NCBI RefSeq assembly: GCF_030463535.1
Contig: NC_132900.1
Location: 30,155,721-30,219,720 of the forward strand
DNA from: Salminus brasiliensis
Lineage: Eukaryota > Chordata > Actinopteri > Characiformes > Bryconidae
Direction: 5' to 3'
DNA: 64,000 bases
Position numbers and translations under genes: made by a program
The notes under the pieces: generated by a model
Told to the model about the DNA's origin: nothing
What the model saw: the letters and a program-made list of their open reading frames with translations, nothing else
The model's database searches: none
Part shown: positions 46,122 to 58,605 of the stretch, in pieces
Position numbering within the stretch: the stretch's first letter is position 1
How the letters are laid out: the number at the start of each line of letters is the position of its first letter

Positions 46122-47051
46122 GGCGGGGCTGCTGTCACTGAGGGACGGAACACACACGTGTACTTCCAGCCCCAGCAGACATGCGCAGTAGACACACCAC
46201 AGCACACAACTGCATCCCAAATGAGTCGCTGCTCCCTTATGAAGTGCACTAATGCCTAGTGCAAAACAACCCCAACCTAGGTTCTGTCGCCTCCGTATTT
46301 AATATGTTTAAGTACAGAGCGTTAAAGAGGTCCCTAATAGTATTTATCACTCAGATCTCCCTCGATAAAGAGGCATCCTGTATCAAATAAAGCTTAAAGA
46401 AGCGCCTACCATGTGCCCTATATAGGGAGCAGAGATCCATTTGAGATGGAACCGTCCTCGGTTTAGGGATTTCAGCAGAAATCGTAGAAAACAGAAAATA
46501 TTGTGTTTGTTTCTTAAATAAATTTTATATTAAGGCAGATTTTGCGTCAAAATATAACTTTTATTCATATATTTCCACATTGATTACTGAAAATTATTGC
46601 ACGTAAAAAAAAAAAATCGGAACAAACTTAAATATAATACTGCTTTAAATAAGTAAATACTGCTAGCACGTAAAACCCTTGTATCTCCAAATTGGCAACT
46701 TTACAGAATAAGGATAAAAAAAAAAAAAAACTTCTTAACTTTCAATGGAAGTCAATGTAAAAAGATTTTATTTCACGTTATTTTAGAGCATTTCCATTGG
46801 TTCGTTCCTCGGGAAATTGTGTGTAAATGACTTAAAAACAGCAAAAATGAAAAACTGTAAAAATGGAGATACAGGAGATACAGTTTGCAACTGATCAGAT
46901 GAAATAGAATGTACAATTAAATTAAATTAAATTAAATCGTAACTAAAAGTATACTTAATAGTATTGTATTTATTAAAATATTTATAATATTATATTTTTA
47001 AAGTGTGATCAAATTTACTTCATTAGATAAGGGCATAATACTTGTGTTTCC

Positions 47052-47084
<33 letters not shown>

Positions 47085-47257
47085 GTACATTCTTTGTCCA
47101 TTTATCACTTAGGTACTGCCAATTAACCGTAATTACTTAATTGGCACTGCCAGGGTCTCAACATCAACGTCTCAGCATCGCTTTGACAATGATGAGGGGA
47201 GAGAGCGCCATCTACCCACTCGTCGTGGCAGCACAGCTGAACCACTCAGAGCGCCAA

Positions 47258-47295
<38 letters not shown>

Positions 47296-47640
47296 TATAT
47301 TTACAAGTACGACCTAAATTTGCGAAAACGTAGTATGTTAAATACATGTAATTACAATTAAGGGCATTTTTTTAAAGAGGGGCGCGTGCTTCATTCTAAG
47401 GTAGCTAGCTAGCTAAAATAACAGGTTGGTAAATAAGCATAAAAGACACACTTTGACTATTTTTACATACAATAACAGCCTAAATTCTCAATATATGGTA
47501 CCTTTAAGAGACATTTTTAACCAACTTTTATTAAATACAGGCTGATATTCGGAGGTAAATATCATGCTACAGATTTATTAGCATCATACTTTAGCATTAT
47601 CGCCCAACTCTAAAACACCCCACTAAGGCAGGAGACAGGA
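46122..47640. other. Intergenic between srprb and col26a1
   Basis: The genes are divergent here, so the srprb promoter should lie just above 46121. The region is otherwise AT-rich with (TTA)n runs at 47055-47084 and 47259-47293, the dispersed 'gagcatttccattggttcg' motif at 46789-46807, and a SINE-like scrap at 47145-47265. No gene is seen. Confidence 0.45.
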
Positions 47641-47659
47641 ATGCAAACTCGGGTGTGTG

Positions 47660-47752
47660 TTTATATATGTGCATTTGCGCGCGTGCGCGTGTGTGTGTGC
47701 GTGCGCGTGTGTGTGTGCGTGCGTGTGTGTGTGCGCGCGCGCGCACGAGAGC
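47660..47752. repeat. Alternating purine-pyrimidine tract upstream of col26a1
   Basis: About 75 bp of uninterrupted GC/GT/GCGT alternation ('gcgcgcgtgcgcgtgtgtgt' to 'gcgcgcgcgcgcac') lies about 210 bp before the col26a1 start codon. It is a potential Z-DNA former by composition. Confidence 0.85.
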
Positions 47753-47956
47753 TTTTTTTTTCGCCATAGTTTCAGACACATCTCATTTGCAGGTTTGCGG
47801 GCTCTGCCGGCGCGCTCTCACAGCCTCGCTGCTTTGGTTCCCTCCACCCGAGAACCTCCACCGGAGCGGAGAACCCAGACCTCGCGCCCTGCTGCGTGAA
47901 GCTCACGGGAGCGCGCGGAGGAGACCCGGACGGCGTGCTTGACTACTTGTGGAGCG

Positions 47957-48120
47957 ATGTTACGGCGCGCGCTATGGCTCTGCTTGTGCATCCTCGTGTG
48001 TTGGACTGGATCTGCTCTCGGGACCGGCTTCATCTACCAGTTCCCGGGACTGACGGTGCAGCACGTGAGCTCCGAGCAAAGTGCGGGACCACCAGCTGCG
48101 GGCATTAAGTCTCAGCGCAG
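47957..48120 (+). CDS. col26a1: col26a1 exon 1 (coding part)
   Basis: Signal peptide and linker, residues 1-54 plus two bases. Donor CGCAG|GTATGG. The 5' flank is GC-rich. Within ten bases after the donor a (GC)n(AC)n tract begins. Confidence 0.85.
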
Positions 48121-48137
48121 GTATGGACACGCGCGCG

Positions 48138-48203
<66 letters not shown>

Positions 48204-50205
48204 GTCATGTTGTTGGAACCATATTAGAGTCGACAACAGCGTGGTGGTGGTAGTGGTGGTAGTGGTGGTGGTGGCCAAAAGTATCCAGACACCCCCTCTG
48301 ATTAGTGCGCTCTGCAGTTGCAGGAGCTTCACGTGAGCCTAAGGTCACCATGAGGAATAATGAGGAACTCTCTGGAATGATGGAGATCCATCCAGTACCT
48401 CTGGAGGGATGTTTGTGATCCGGACCTAATCATACAACATCCAAACCCGACCTTAGTAGAGTTCTTGTGGCTGAACGCAATCAAATCCTTACAGCAATGT
48501 TCCAGTATCCAGTGTACAGCCTGCCCCGAGGAGCAGAGGCTATTACTGCAGCAGAAGGACAGACAAGCTTCTTGTTGATAGCTTTGATTTCCAAAGAAAC
48601 GCTGGATGAATAGGTGTCTGCAAACTTTTGGACACATGGCGTGCTTGAGGAGTTAGGAAGTCAGCTTTGAGCAATGGGACGGTCACCAGCCATCAGGGGC
48701 ATTTAATATCCAGTCTCCAGCACCGGCAATCATCTTCAAAATCTGGACAAATACATTTTTTTGGGGGGGCTAAACTGTATGGACAAAAGTATTGGGACAC
48801 CTGCTCATTCATTGCTTCTTCTGAAATCAAGGGTATTAAAAAGAGCTGCTTAGATTGTGGAGCAGGAGCATTGCTGTGATAGTGAGGTCAGGATGTTGGA
48901 TGACCCTCACCTCACCTTATCCCCAACTCCCCAGCTATTCCAGAAGTACTGGATGGAGCACCATCATCCATCACTCCAGAGAACACAGTTCTCCTGTTTC
49001 TCAGCTCGGTCCTGGGGGGCTTTATACCCCTCTACCAGCCCATGCTTGATTAGAGCTGGCGGTTCCTGCTAGGACAAGTAGCTGAATGAATTCAGTAGAA
49101 GGGGTGTCCACAAACATTTGGACATGTCGCATGTTTTTGTTATGCCTTACCATGTCCCGTATGCCCCTCGCTACTCTGAATGAGCTTAAAAATGCACGGT
49201 TTAGGCGAAGTTTTTAGCCTTTTGTTAGGGGGCGGGGCGTATGTAAATTTTGGGTGTATAAGACTGTGATGTAACAGTTTTGGGGTTTTGGAATTGGCCT
49301 GTTTCCCAGCTCTGTTTTGGAGGTTCTTTTAAAGAAGGAACGACTGTGTTCGTCACGTCCATGTACTGAACTCTGCTTTTTCAGCTATGCTAAAATAAAC
49401 AGTTTTCCATTCTAGGGCTCCTTCAATGTTTGTTGCTGTCCACGTTATAGTGCCCTCTTGTGTCCTTCTCCAGGAACTGGTGTCAGTACACGATATCAAA
49501 GACGGTCACCTGCCAGGTGCACAACGGCACGGAGACGACGGTCCAGAGAGTGTTCCAAGGCTGCCGGTGGCCGGGGCCCTGCGCAAAACTCATCAGGTAA
49601 CTTCAGTGGCCTGGGCTTGACTCTGCACCTCAGCTGAAGGCATTTCTTTGTCAAGGAACACAAGTCAAATTTACACGAATTAATGGAAAAATATTTTTCC
49701 AGGCCGTTTATTTTCTCTCGTAAAGTGAACTGCACCCTTTATATTTTTTCACACCATATCAGCGAGGCTTTGGCCAGGGGACGCGCTGTGTGTTTGCTAT
49801 CAGAAGGAACGCCAGTACTCTGGACAGTTCCAGCGAGATGGATGAGATATCCGCCTATAAGGGGACCATTTATTTTTTTGTCATTTATTAGATTATTTAA
49901 ATGAGATCAAGTTTTCAAACTAATAACCACCCTTCAGTCTCAAAACCAACAAACCCACCCGCCACAGAAGCCTCCCTGCCCTTGTTTTTGTTCAATTACA
50001 AGAATTGTGAAGCCAGCATAGCCAAAATGCGCTGGAAAAGCAAGCCGCAGGACGGATAACGCAGCCATCCCAACGTGATCCTGAACACCTTTCCTCATCA
50101 GTTACAGGGCACTGGTCAGACCTGCCTACAAGGTGGCCTACCGGCAAGTGACCGCACTGGAGTGGAGGTGCTGCCCTGGCTTCCTGGGTAGCGACTGCAG
50201 TGAAG
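47957..50205 (+). CDS. col26a1: Collagen alpha-1(XXVI) chain, 5' part (three exons; gene continues past the window)
   Basis: Secreted extracellular-matrix protein with an N-terminal EMI domain followed by collagen repeats. Three exons (47957-48120, 49474-49596, 50102-50205) join in frame to give 130 codons plus one base. Residues 1-22 are a signal peptide (LWLCLCILVCWTGSALG). GTGFIYQF follows. From residue 55 comes the EMI domain: NWCQYTISKTVTCQVHNGTE, then RVFQGCRWPGPCAKL, then SYRALVRPAYKVAYR and WRCCPGFLGSDCSE. Cysteine spacing and the WPGPC and WRCCPGF blocks match COL26A1 (formerly EMID2) better than EMID1 or the EMILINs. The HNGTE sequon is a likely N-glycosylation site. Collagen exons are not in the window. 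Confidence 0.88.
48129..48202. repeat. (GC)n(AC)n tract next to the col26a1 exon 1 donor
   Basis: 'acgcgcgcgcgcgcgcgcac' followed by about 50 bp of AC, starting about 8 bp inside intron 1. Alternating purine-pyrimidine throughout. Confidence 0.9.
48272..48645 (+). mobile_element. MITE-A-related copy in col26a1 intron 1
   Basis: Starts 'ggccaaaagtatccagacac' and ends 'ggtgtctgcaaacttttgg'. The interior has 'gaacgcaatcaaatccttac' and 'tgatttccaaagaaacgc'. More diverged than the other copies. Confidence 0.65.
48775..49130 (-). mobile_element. MITE-A copy, reversed, in col26a1 intron 1
   Basis: Both termini are present: 'tatggacaaaagtattgggac' at the left and 'gtgtccacaaacatttggac' at the right. 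The interior has an internal deletion relative to 20666-21242. Confidence 0.8.
49225..49365 (+). repeat. Dispersed repeat shared with 5515-5700
   Basis: 'gactgtgatgtaacagtttt', 'ggggttttggaattggcctg' and 'ttttggaggttctttt' in the same order as the upstream copy. Confidence 0.65.
49474..49596 (+). CDS. col26a1: col26a1 exon 2 (EMI domain, first half)
   Basis: Residues 55 to about 95: NWCQYTIS to CAKLI. Acceptor CCTTCTCCAG|GAACTGG, donor ATCAG|GTAACT. Confidence 0.9.
50102..50205 (+). CDS. col26a1: col26a1 exon 3 (EMI domain, second half)
   Basis: SYRALVRPAYKVAYRQV and LEWRCCPGFLGSDCSE. Acceptor CCTCATCAG|TTACAGG, donor GAAG|GTGGGT, leaving phase 1 for exon 4. Confidence 0.9.
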
Positions 50206-50947
50206 GTGGGTGAACTTGATGCTACTCCATAAATACCAGTTCAGCAGCACTGGATTTCTAACCTGTTGATTTAGGCCTGGGATTTTTCACAGGCCATAAA
50301 CGTTCTAGGTTCTGAGGCTCTCTTGAAGGTTCTTTAAAAAGGCTTTAGCAATCAGTGCCCCCCTATATTCCACTATACATAAGAACACACAGTACTTCAC
50401 CACCCCCTCCACACACTATCCATCTGACCCTCCTTAACCCTAACCTTAACCCTCTTTCTCTCGCTTTTGCCCCCTTCCCTTGTTCTCGTGTCATCGCTGC
50501 TCCAGGCTCCATCCTTGGGGTTGCTCTCCTGCCACACCCTTCTACCCTCACAAACCTTTGAGTGTTTCATATTGCATCCCACTCGCCCCACACAACCCCC
50601 CCCCCCACCCCCCCAGCCCTCGGCCCAGAGGCCGTCATGCTTGAGCCCAGGCCAGCCGTCTGCGGCCACGTCTGGCTGCATCGCCGAACATCTGGAAGCG
50701 CTGTGGGCCTTTTCAGGGCTTGGTGGAGCGAGCCAGCTCGGGAGAGCGCGTCACTCACACACAGGCAGCTTTTCATCCTGGGAACAGCTAGAGCAGGGGA
50801 GTGTATTAAAGAGCACATGAATGATAACAAGGGCACAGTGGAGCCCGTAAAACCTTTCCTCCCACTTCGGTGGGAAAGCAGCCACAGTGCCTTCGCATTG
50901 TCCCCACAAACCGCAGAGACAGTGGAGACATCGATTGCACTGTTACA

Positions 50948-51362
50948 CACCATATGGACAAAAGTACTGGGACACCTGCCCATGCATACATGGACATGCA
51001 CACACAAAGAGCACCAGAAGTACCACCAATAGAATAAGACTATACATGAACCTGTTGGCACCATGCTACCTAATGCCAGGGGTAGGCCAGAGGGGTATAA
51101 AGCCCCCCCAGTATTGAGCTGAGGAGCGGTGGAACTGACTGTGTTCTCTGGAATGATGGATGGTGCTTCATCCAGGACTTTTTAGGGTGAGGAGGGTGTG
51201 TAGTTAGGGATGATGAGGTGGGGTGGAGATTCAATCAGATCAGAACAGCAATGCTTCTCCAAAATCTAGTAGAAAGAAAGAAATCTAGGCAGTTACTCTA
51301 ACAGAAGCAGAATAAGAAGACGCAGTGAATGAACTGGTGTCCCAATACTTTTGTCTACTTAG
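50948..51362. mobile_element. MITE-A copy with mixed-orientation ends
   Basis: The left end 'atatggacaaaagtactggg' is the right-terminus type, yet the interior from 51005 to 51330 runs in forward order and ends with 'ggtgtcccaatacttttgtc'. The two outer ends are therefore near-perfect inverted repeats of one terminus type, suggesting a rearranged copy. Confidence 0.65.
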
Positions 51363-52479
51363 TGCATTTCAAGGAATGTAAGGAAAATTTGGATTTACGT
51401 GGCTTGAGGTAGGTGTGCATAGCTTAAAACGTGAGCTAACTGTAAGCTTTCATTGTTGGCTACCTCAGCCTGGGAATTCTGTCGCCAAACTTTTCTTTTA
51501 GTCTGAGTTTCTCATGCGGCGGACAGTATTCCGTATGCTATGTTCTCATGGCCCTTTGACGACCTCTTGCACAGTAGGAATCAAATGCCAGCAGTTGAAC
51601 TTTGCATGGAGGCGCCGCAGCGTTCGCCACTTCGGCGTCACAGCGAGAGACACATCCCCTTCCAGCGTTTACATTGTCGGAATACGCTAGTAGCTAACGG
51701 TTCGGTCTTTCAGTGCTGTTCAGCCTTTCTTCTTCCTCTTAATGGAGCATGAGAAGCTCCTTCCCTCCTTCCAGGGAATTACACACAAACACATTAGTGA
51801 TTGTTTCCACAAACTTCCACAAACTGCTGCCTGAAACGTTCCTTATGGAATTCTTTTGTGCCACTTGGCTTCTAAGACGGGGTTATGCACAATATGTCAG
51901 AATTGCCGTATCTCGCCATACATGCGTATGTCCACATGTGGTCTTGTGTGGGAACACGTGTGTGAAGGAATTATGGGGTCAGCAGAGAGTTTTCTCAATA
52001 AGAAGGAGGAAAGCTTTGAGATGTTTTGCAGGGATGCATACACTAGCCCCCCAACCCCCCCTGTTTTTGTTCCCGTATTTACATAGACTGATCCCCATTG
52101 GGAATTGTCATGGCCTTGTTTCTAAGTGGTACTCCCAAAACCACATATACACACATACACACACACAAACACCCCTCCCTGCCCTTCTTTCTTTTCTCCT
52201 TTCCGCCCTCTCTTATTTAGGGAAAGACCACAGAGGTGCTGGATGTATCTGTGTACATTCACCACCGCACTCTGTTTTCTTTCATATCACTTCATTTCCT
52301 CCCTCAAGGGCCAGCATGTGGGGAAACAGGAGGTTCCCAGGGAGTTGGCGGTCGTGTGAAGAGAGCTGCACAGGTTCCTCAAGCTGAACTCGGAGCACGT
52401 TCTTTTCAGTTTTCAACTGTAACAAAGTTAGATATGTCATTTTTTTTACATAATTGGTTCTGGTCTGTTGTGTTGCCAT

Positions 52480-52705
52480 TATCCCCCAGGGGTCGTGACG
52501 CAAAATCCCTAGGGAGTCCGAGAGAACACAATTGGCCGTTGGCACAATTGGCAGTGCCACATCAGCGGCAGATCAAAAAGAGGTGACGGCTGGCTTTGCG
52601 TGTATCAGAGGAGACATGTTTAGGTACTTACCCTCTTAGTGTCGGAAGCATTGCTAGTTCTAGGGGGAGTTACAAGTAGTGGCAGCACCAGATTGGGGGG
52701 AAAAG
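52480..52705 (+). repeat. SINE-like repeat copy
   Basis: 'gagaacacaattggccgttg', 'ggagacatgtttaggtactt' and 'agggggagttacaagtagtg' match the family at 7170-7485. Confidence 0.55.
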
Positions 52706-52974
52706 AGACAAATTCTGGGTTTCCAGCCTTTTTCCACAATTAACATCTCAAGGACGCAAAGAGACTTTTTAGATGTACTGTAACTTCATGTCTTTCTCGT
52801 CACAGACTAGGCTTCGATTCCCCAGCCAGTCAAGTGTACCATGTTCTAACAAGAAGAGTCCTGGGCAAGAACCCCCCCCCCCCCCCGCATTGAGCCATGG
52901 AGCAGTGAAATTAGGTTGGGAAGATGGGGATAAGGTGGGGTGGTGATCACCTAACATCCCGACCGCACTTATGC

Positions 52975-53020
52975 TCCAACAAAAGCAGGTGTCCCATTAC
53001 TTTTGTCCATATAGAGTATA
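52975..53020 (+). mobile_element. MITE-A right-end scrap
   Basis: 'ctccaacaaaagcaggtgtc' fused directly to 'ccattacttttgtccatata', a deletion derivative of the right end. Confidence 0.6.
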
Positions 53021-53239
53021 TGTTCAACAGTGTAACAAATGGAAGCCACTCTAGATAAGATCGATCCATACATCTATCTTCATACTGGTCAGGGTCGCGG
53101 TGGGTCCGGATCCCACCCAGAATCATTGGGCATAAATATCCACATTTGGCTGAAGCTCTTATCCAGAGCATTTGCCCAACCTGGGAACAGAGCCCTAGTT
53201 TGGCTGATGGTGTGCTACCGCTATGCTACAGCATCCACT

Positions 53240-53535
53240 ACTATCCCAGCTAACATGTCCACGTGGGGCCTGTATGAGTACCCCAACCACAATTTTTTGT
53301 CCTCGGATTCCATGCTGCCTCCACATGGATGCAGAGCCCACTGGATGGATGCTCACTAAGGTCAGTGATGGGACCAGGAAGGGTTAAGCATGGGTGACAT
53401 CTGGGTTGTACACTGAACAAGGGGTCTAGATTGGACCCATGTGAGATTAAGGTGGGCTGTAACAATGAGAAGTCCCTGGACAGAGAATATACAAACCCAC
53501 TTAGAGCCTATGCCCACCTGGAACCCACTTAGCTC
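53240..53535. repeat. Dispersed 'gggcccatatgg' repeat, copy 2
   Basis: Counterpart of 3783-4060, with 'acgtggggcctgtatgagta', 'gggttgtacactgaacaagg' and 'gagattaaggtgggctgtaa'. Confidence 0.6.
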
Positions 53536-55154
53536 ACGTTCCATATAGGCCCTTTAGGTAAATATTCATATTCAACGGTGACTGCAGATTCTGTTCTGTT
53601 TACCAAAGTATATTCCTTTATTTCTACGGTTAATATACTTCACTGTCACAAAAGGGAAGCCACATACAGTTTAAGACAAGTTGCTGACATGCTGCGTATT
53701 TGTTCATTGTACGTGGATGAGGTTGCGAGAAAGGAATGGCGGAGTTTCAATGTTTACTTTACCTTCAGCAAAATGTATGTGCACATTAATGGCATAAGTA
53801 CCGAGAAAATCACATCCATATGGAAGGAACAGCCTGAGCACTCCACGGCGAGAACTAAACCTGCCAGACGACCACCTCTCAAAGCAAGGTCTTAGCCTCT
53901 CTCTAATAGTGGGAAAAACAAGAAAGCCAAAAGATAAGAAAAGATGGAGGGGCAGAATGTAATGAGGCAGAGAAAGTGGGTTAATGGGGTCCAGTGCCAT
54001 GTTTTTACTGTTTCGTGTTCCAACAGTCAATACTCTGTTGAGCACTTTGTTCAAAGAGTGATTGAGAACATAGACAAGGAACAGAAGGCTCACAAGTCAA
54101 AGGCAGGCCAAAAGCAAGATTCAACCCACCGTCTAATCAGACTAGGTTCTCAAGCAGATGTGCAACGCCGAAAGAGACTCCGTAGTATTCTCTGAGCCTG
54201 AGCAATGATGTCATTGCAGCAGCTTGAACGACTTTACGCGTCGTCCTGCTCCGGTCCGCTACACGCCATCAAGCCAAAAACCACCTCTGTTGCGCTTGAA
54301 CCGATTCAATTGTCCCTGGCCCCCACATCTTAGATCCCTGCTGGTGCCACAACTGGAGCATGCTAGCTCACGGTCCCTCTGGATCAATCCGGAGGCACCT
54401 CGGTTTCAGGATATTTGGGTGGGTGGGGGGGGGGGCGGCATTTGACGCTGACAAGGGCCAGGCTGGCTGCTTTTACCCCATGCACAGCAGAAACTGTTTT
54501 CCATGGGAGCAGAGTGTTTCCAGAGGGCAAAACCTTGAGCTTGATGAGACCCAGCGTCGTTTGTTTCAGCCTGGCGGATGGATGGCATGCGGAGGAGAGC
54601 GCTAACGTTCTGCAAAGCTGTAAATCTGCAGCTTGAAAGAAGCGACTGACTTTACAGGGGCCACATTTGGAAGCCCTCCAGGAGTGATAGCTGGAACTCC
54701 ATGCAGAGCCGAGGAGAGCTTTCGAGTGCCCTGATTGAACCCTGCTTTTCCTTTGAGGGACAAATTGATGCCTTTCTTCTAGTCCTCTAGCGAAAACTAA
54801 GGGTGACCTGGCAGAATGGTGGTAGTAGTAGAGGCTTAGGTTCTGCTAATCTAATGCCGCGCTCCATTTTTACTGGGGTGTCGGACTTTCTGAATAGGAA
54901 ATTTCAACTGGAACGGCCTCGCATGTCAGATTTTCTACTCAGACAGTCGGGAGAGCCTCACCAATCCCGAGTTCAAAATCCAAGATGGCCGCACTGCACA
55001 TCAACAGTAGTAAGGGCAGTAGTAGTATCCAACTTCTATCTGTGGATGTTTTTCTGTGATGTTTGGATGTGCAAATGCGTTGTTGTCAGCTGGTATTACT
55101 AGCAATGCAACAATGCTAACTTGTGACATAAAGAGTGGGCCATATTTTGGGTAG

Positions 55155-55395
55155 ATTCGTCATTTACATTTACATTTACATTTATGGCATTTAGCCGACG
55201 CTCTTATCCAGAGCGACTTACAAGGTCACACGTATTACAGATGTGGGCCAATGTAGTGTTAGGAGTCTTGCCCAAGGACTCTTATTGGTGTAGCGCAGCA
55301 TAGCCACCCAGACTGGGAATCGAACCCCAGCCTCCCACATGGTGTGGTAATTCACTGACAGCTAGTGGTGTTATCTGTTGCGCCACACCAAGTCA
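55155..55395 (+). repeat. Dispersed fish repeat with 'gctcttatccagagcgactt'
   Basis: Three 'catttacattta' starts are followed by 'gctcttatccagagcgactt', then 'tcttgcccaaggactcttat' and a B-box-like 'gggaatcgaaccccagcc'. A related partial copy is at 53150-53235 ('gaagctcttatccagagcat') and a reversed one at 1300-1445. Confidence 0.7.
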
Positions 55396-57194
55396 TAAAA
55401 TGCTTAACTCGTGTGTCCTCATTCCCAGCTCTGACATTCAGGCAATTTTGAAATGGAGAGCCTCAATCGAACATCCTTGCAGACCTGGTGTCCTGGAATC
55501 TTGTGCCTCGCTTTCTGATCATGTAAAGAGAGGTGGGATCATCCTCTAAGAAGCCGGTCATCTTAAGTTCAAGTCAGGCACCAAAGAATCATCTCATTCT
55601 ACTCCTCTCCTTCCATTCCCTCCTCCCTTCCCCAGCTTGTGCATCTTTTTTCGCCGTGTCATTGTGACCACTTCCATTTCTGGACAACATCCCTCCACAA
55701 GCGTGTTGAGAAGAACCCGTGCCAAAGCAAACGAAAAAAGATTCAAAGCCATGGGATTCCTCCAAGAGTAGACGGACCCCATCCTCCACCGCGTCTTCTC
55801 CCACCCATCTCAAGAGGAGGACCACTCAACCCCCAACCACAAAGCAACATGACTCATCTCTCCTGTTCCTCTGCAGTCCAACTTCGGGCAGGATCATCAG
55901 TTAGGCAATGAAAGGACCACTTTGAAGCCTCTAGGAATCTGGTGACAGCATCTTAAACTAACATCTAGGCAAATTCATCTGCAACATATGTTGTTTAATG
56001 AGTACAGGGACATGAAGAGTGGAAATGGAGATACAAAGCGAGTGGGGTTTTCATATCAAAAGCTTTTTTAAAGTCCTTTTCTCATGGTTTCAGGGGCCTT
56101 TGCAATGTCCTAGTCTGTGACAGGTTGTTTAAACATGAGCTGCATTTCAGTCAAGGAGTAGATCTCGCCGCCGCTGCTCATATTTCACAAAATCTCACCT
56201 CAAGTTGTGCTGAAGCAGATCAAGAGTTTGTGTACTTATGACGGCATGGAACACGTCAGTAGAAAATCTGGTAGCAATTTCCCTGCCATTGCTCCTTCCC
56301 CCCACACCCTTCACACTGGCCTGCTGATGGATATCTTAGTACATAGTCCCGTAGTCCCAGGGCCAGTAGGTAATGGACAAATAGTGCAACGTTTTTGGGG
56401 TGGCAATGACAGGATATTGGCGGGGCCAAGAGTTCAGCAACCTCTGCCCTGCCTGCTGTTATGAGCTGGAATTAGATTAGTGGGAGGACTTACTGAAGGT
56501 TCAAGGCCAATGCTCGGGTCTGTGGGATGGTGTTTCCTGAGTTTTCCAAACTAGTTCTCGAGGACCCCCAATCGGTCCTCATTTTTGCGCTATCCACGCT
56601 GTCAGCACTCGTGTTACTGGTATTCAGCTCTTGATTGGTTGGTTCAGGTGTGTTGGCAGCTGGGACAGAGCACAAATATGGCCTGTCTTGGGGTGCCCAG
56701 TGACTGGGCTGGGAAACACTGGCCAATTGGGGTAATGTAGGGATGTCCAGATTAGGTTATTTTGCCCCCTCATCCAATCCGAGTATCTTAATGCTGGGCA
56801 TCAGTGTCCGCATACTGATCCGATCTGATCTTTGAGTGTGTATAAATAATAATCCAGCCCCACAGTTGAGATCAGACGAGCTGCTGAGTAATGGGTTCAG
56901 TAAAATCCTTTATTTTCAGGATCAGATTCTATAATCAGACTTTCTGGACTGACTGATTTAGTTTAGTCGAGACTTTTATTAAAATCACTCACTTCGTTTT
57001 ATAGTGTTTAATATCTTATAATCCAGTCCTGGACCAATCAGCTCCCAGTTCCTTTACAACACTGCAGTCTAATCACTTTCTTTGTGTGTGTGTCAGTGTG
57101 TGAGTAGTGGTATGGACTCTGGACATATCTGTGGTTGTTGGTGTAATAACTGGTTTATAGTAGGTGAATGTGCTGTGTGTTATTTGGGTTTCTA

Positions 57195-57246
<52 letters not shown>

Positions 57247-57247
57247 G
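57195..57247. repeat. (TG)n(TA)n microsatellite
   Basis: About 34 bp of TG followed by about 18 bp of TA. Confidence 0.9.
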
Positions 57248-57687
57248 TATATATTAGCATTAGCGTTAGCCTCCACTTAGCTCTGAATGGGTTCTTCAGC
57301 GCTGGTTTTACCCGTCGGTAAAACAGAGTATTTCAGTGAGAGTTTTATAAAGGGTCAGATATATATATCGGAACTGGATTGGGATTAAAATAGCCAATAC
57401 CAGATCCATTCAAATATAATAATATTGCATTCAACTAGAACTCTATTAACATGGCTGCTCCCACCTTCAGCAGTAGTATCCTACAATTGATCTTAAACAG
57501 TATAATACATGTAATCACAGTAGTCTTTGAACATTCAGAGGTTAAAAAAGGCATCATTGTAGAGCTACAATATGTTCCATACCTAGTTATTTCTTTTTGT
57601 GGCCAGGGACTAGTGTGAAAAATGCACTGACCGCCACAGTTTAGTATTAATACAAGCAATTTTCCAGTGTGGGGCACATTAGATAAA

Positions 57688-58078
57688 TACATGTGGGCAA
57701 AAGTTTTGGGACACCTGCTCATTCACGTTTTTCTTTCATAAACAAGGGTACTAAAAAAGAGTAACTGTCACTTCTGTCCAGGGGAAAAGGCTTTCTACAA
57801 AACTGTGGAGCAGTATTGCTGTGATGACTTCTTTCAGGATTGCATTAAGTGACAAAAACATCATTGAGCACCATCCATCATTCCAGAGAACACTGAGTTC
57901 CACTTTTTACCCCTCTAGCCCACACCTGGCATTAGGCATGGTGCCAATAGGTTCATGTCTATCTGCTCCAGAGAGTCCTACTCAATATTAGCGATAATTC
58001 TCTACAGGTACTAGACACGCTAGACATATCTGTGTCAGCAATGGAGTGTCCACAAACATTTGGACAGTCATATGTGTC
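57688..58078 (-). mobile_element. MITE-A copy, reversed
   Basis: 'gggcaaaagttttgggacacc' at the left and 'tgtccacaaacatttggaca' at the right. The interior is shortened. Confidence 0.75.
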
Positions 58079-58605
58079 ATATTTTTTGCATCTTGCACTT
58101 GGCTTAAGATACCCTCACTTAGGATTCTAAAACATTTTTGTTTTTGGTTTGCTGGTGTAACCAGGTGTTGCTGTAGCTTGGGAAGCTTTATGTCCTCATT
58201 TGGTAGAACCTTGACACAGATTATACTGTCACTGTTCTCAATAAAGCCAATCTTGATGAAGTCATCATTGAACATTTAAATACAGTCGTTTGGCACTTTG
58301 CTCCCCTCATTAATGAGACGGTCATTCAGCCAATTCAAATATAGGTCCATGGCTGCTGTCTAGAACGTCAAAGTTTATAGCAACTCAAAAAACTCTAAAA
58401 CCAAGGATGCAGTGGCTATAAATCATAGACCCCATTTCAGGAACCTCATGGCTTACATCTTCTCCAGAGCGACTTTCAAAAGTGCTTCACTGTGTATTCA
58501 GAAAATACCCTTCGCTAGTTTGTATAGATTAGGATCCAAACATACCTCTTAAGCCTGCATACTACTAAGCACAAAAGTCAACATGGAGACCATAAATACT
58601 TGACA

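Noticed and set aside
47597-48332. Cys/Val- and Arg/Ala-rich frames around col26a1 exon 1
   Set aside because: They are translations of GT/GC alternating tracts.
50467-51064. Overlapping frames of 117-165 codons on both strands
   Set aside because: Composition follows C-rich simple sequence and a MITE. There is no domain, and the splice pattern does not fit col26a1.
51749-52387. 212-codon plus-strand frame in col26a1 intron
   Set aside because: No recognisable domain, no Gly-X-Y pattern and no supporting splice sites. Length alone is weak evidence in a 64-kb window.
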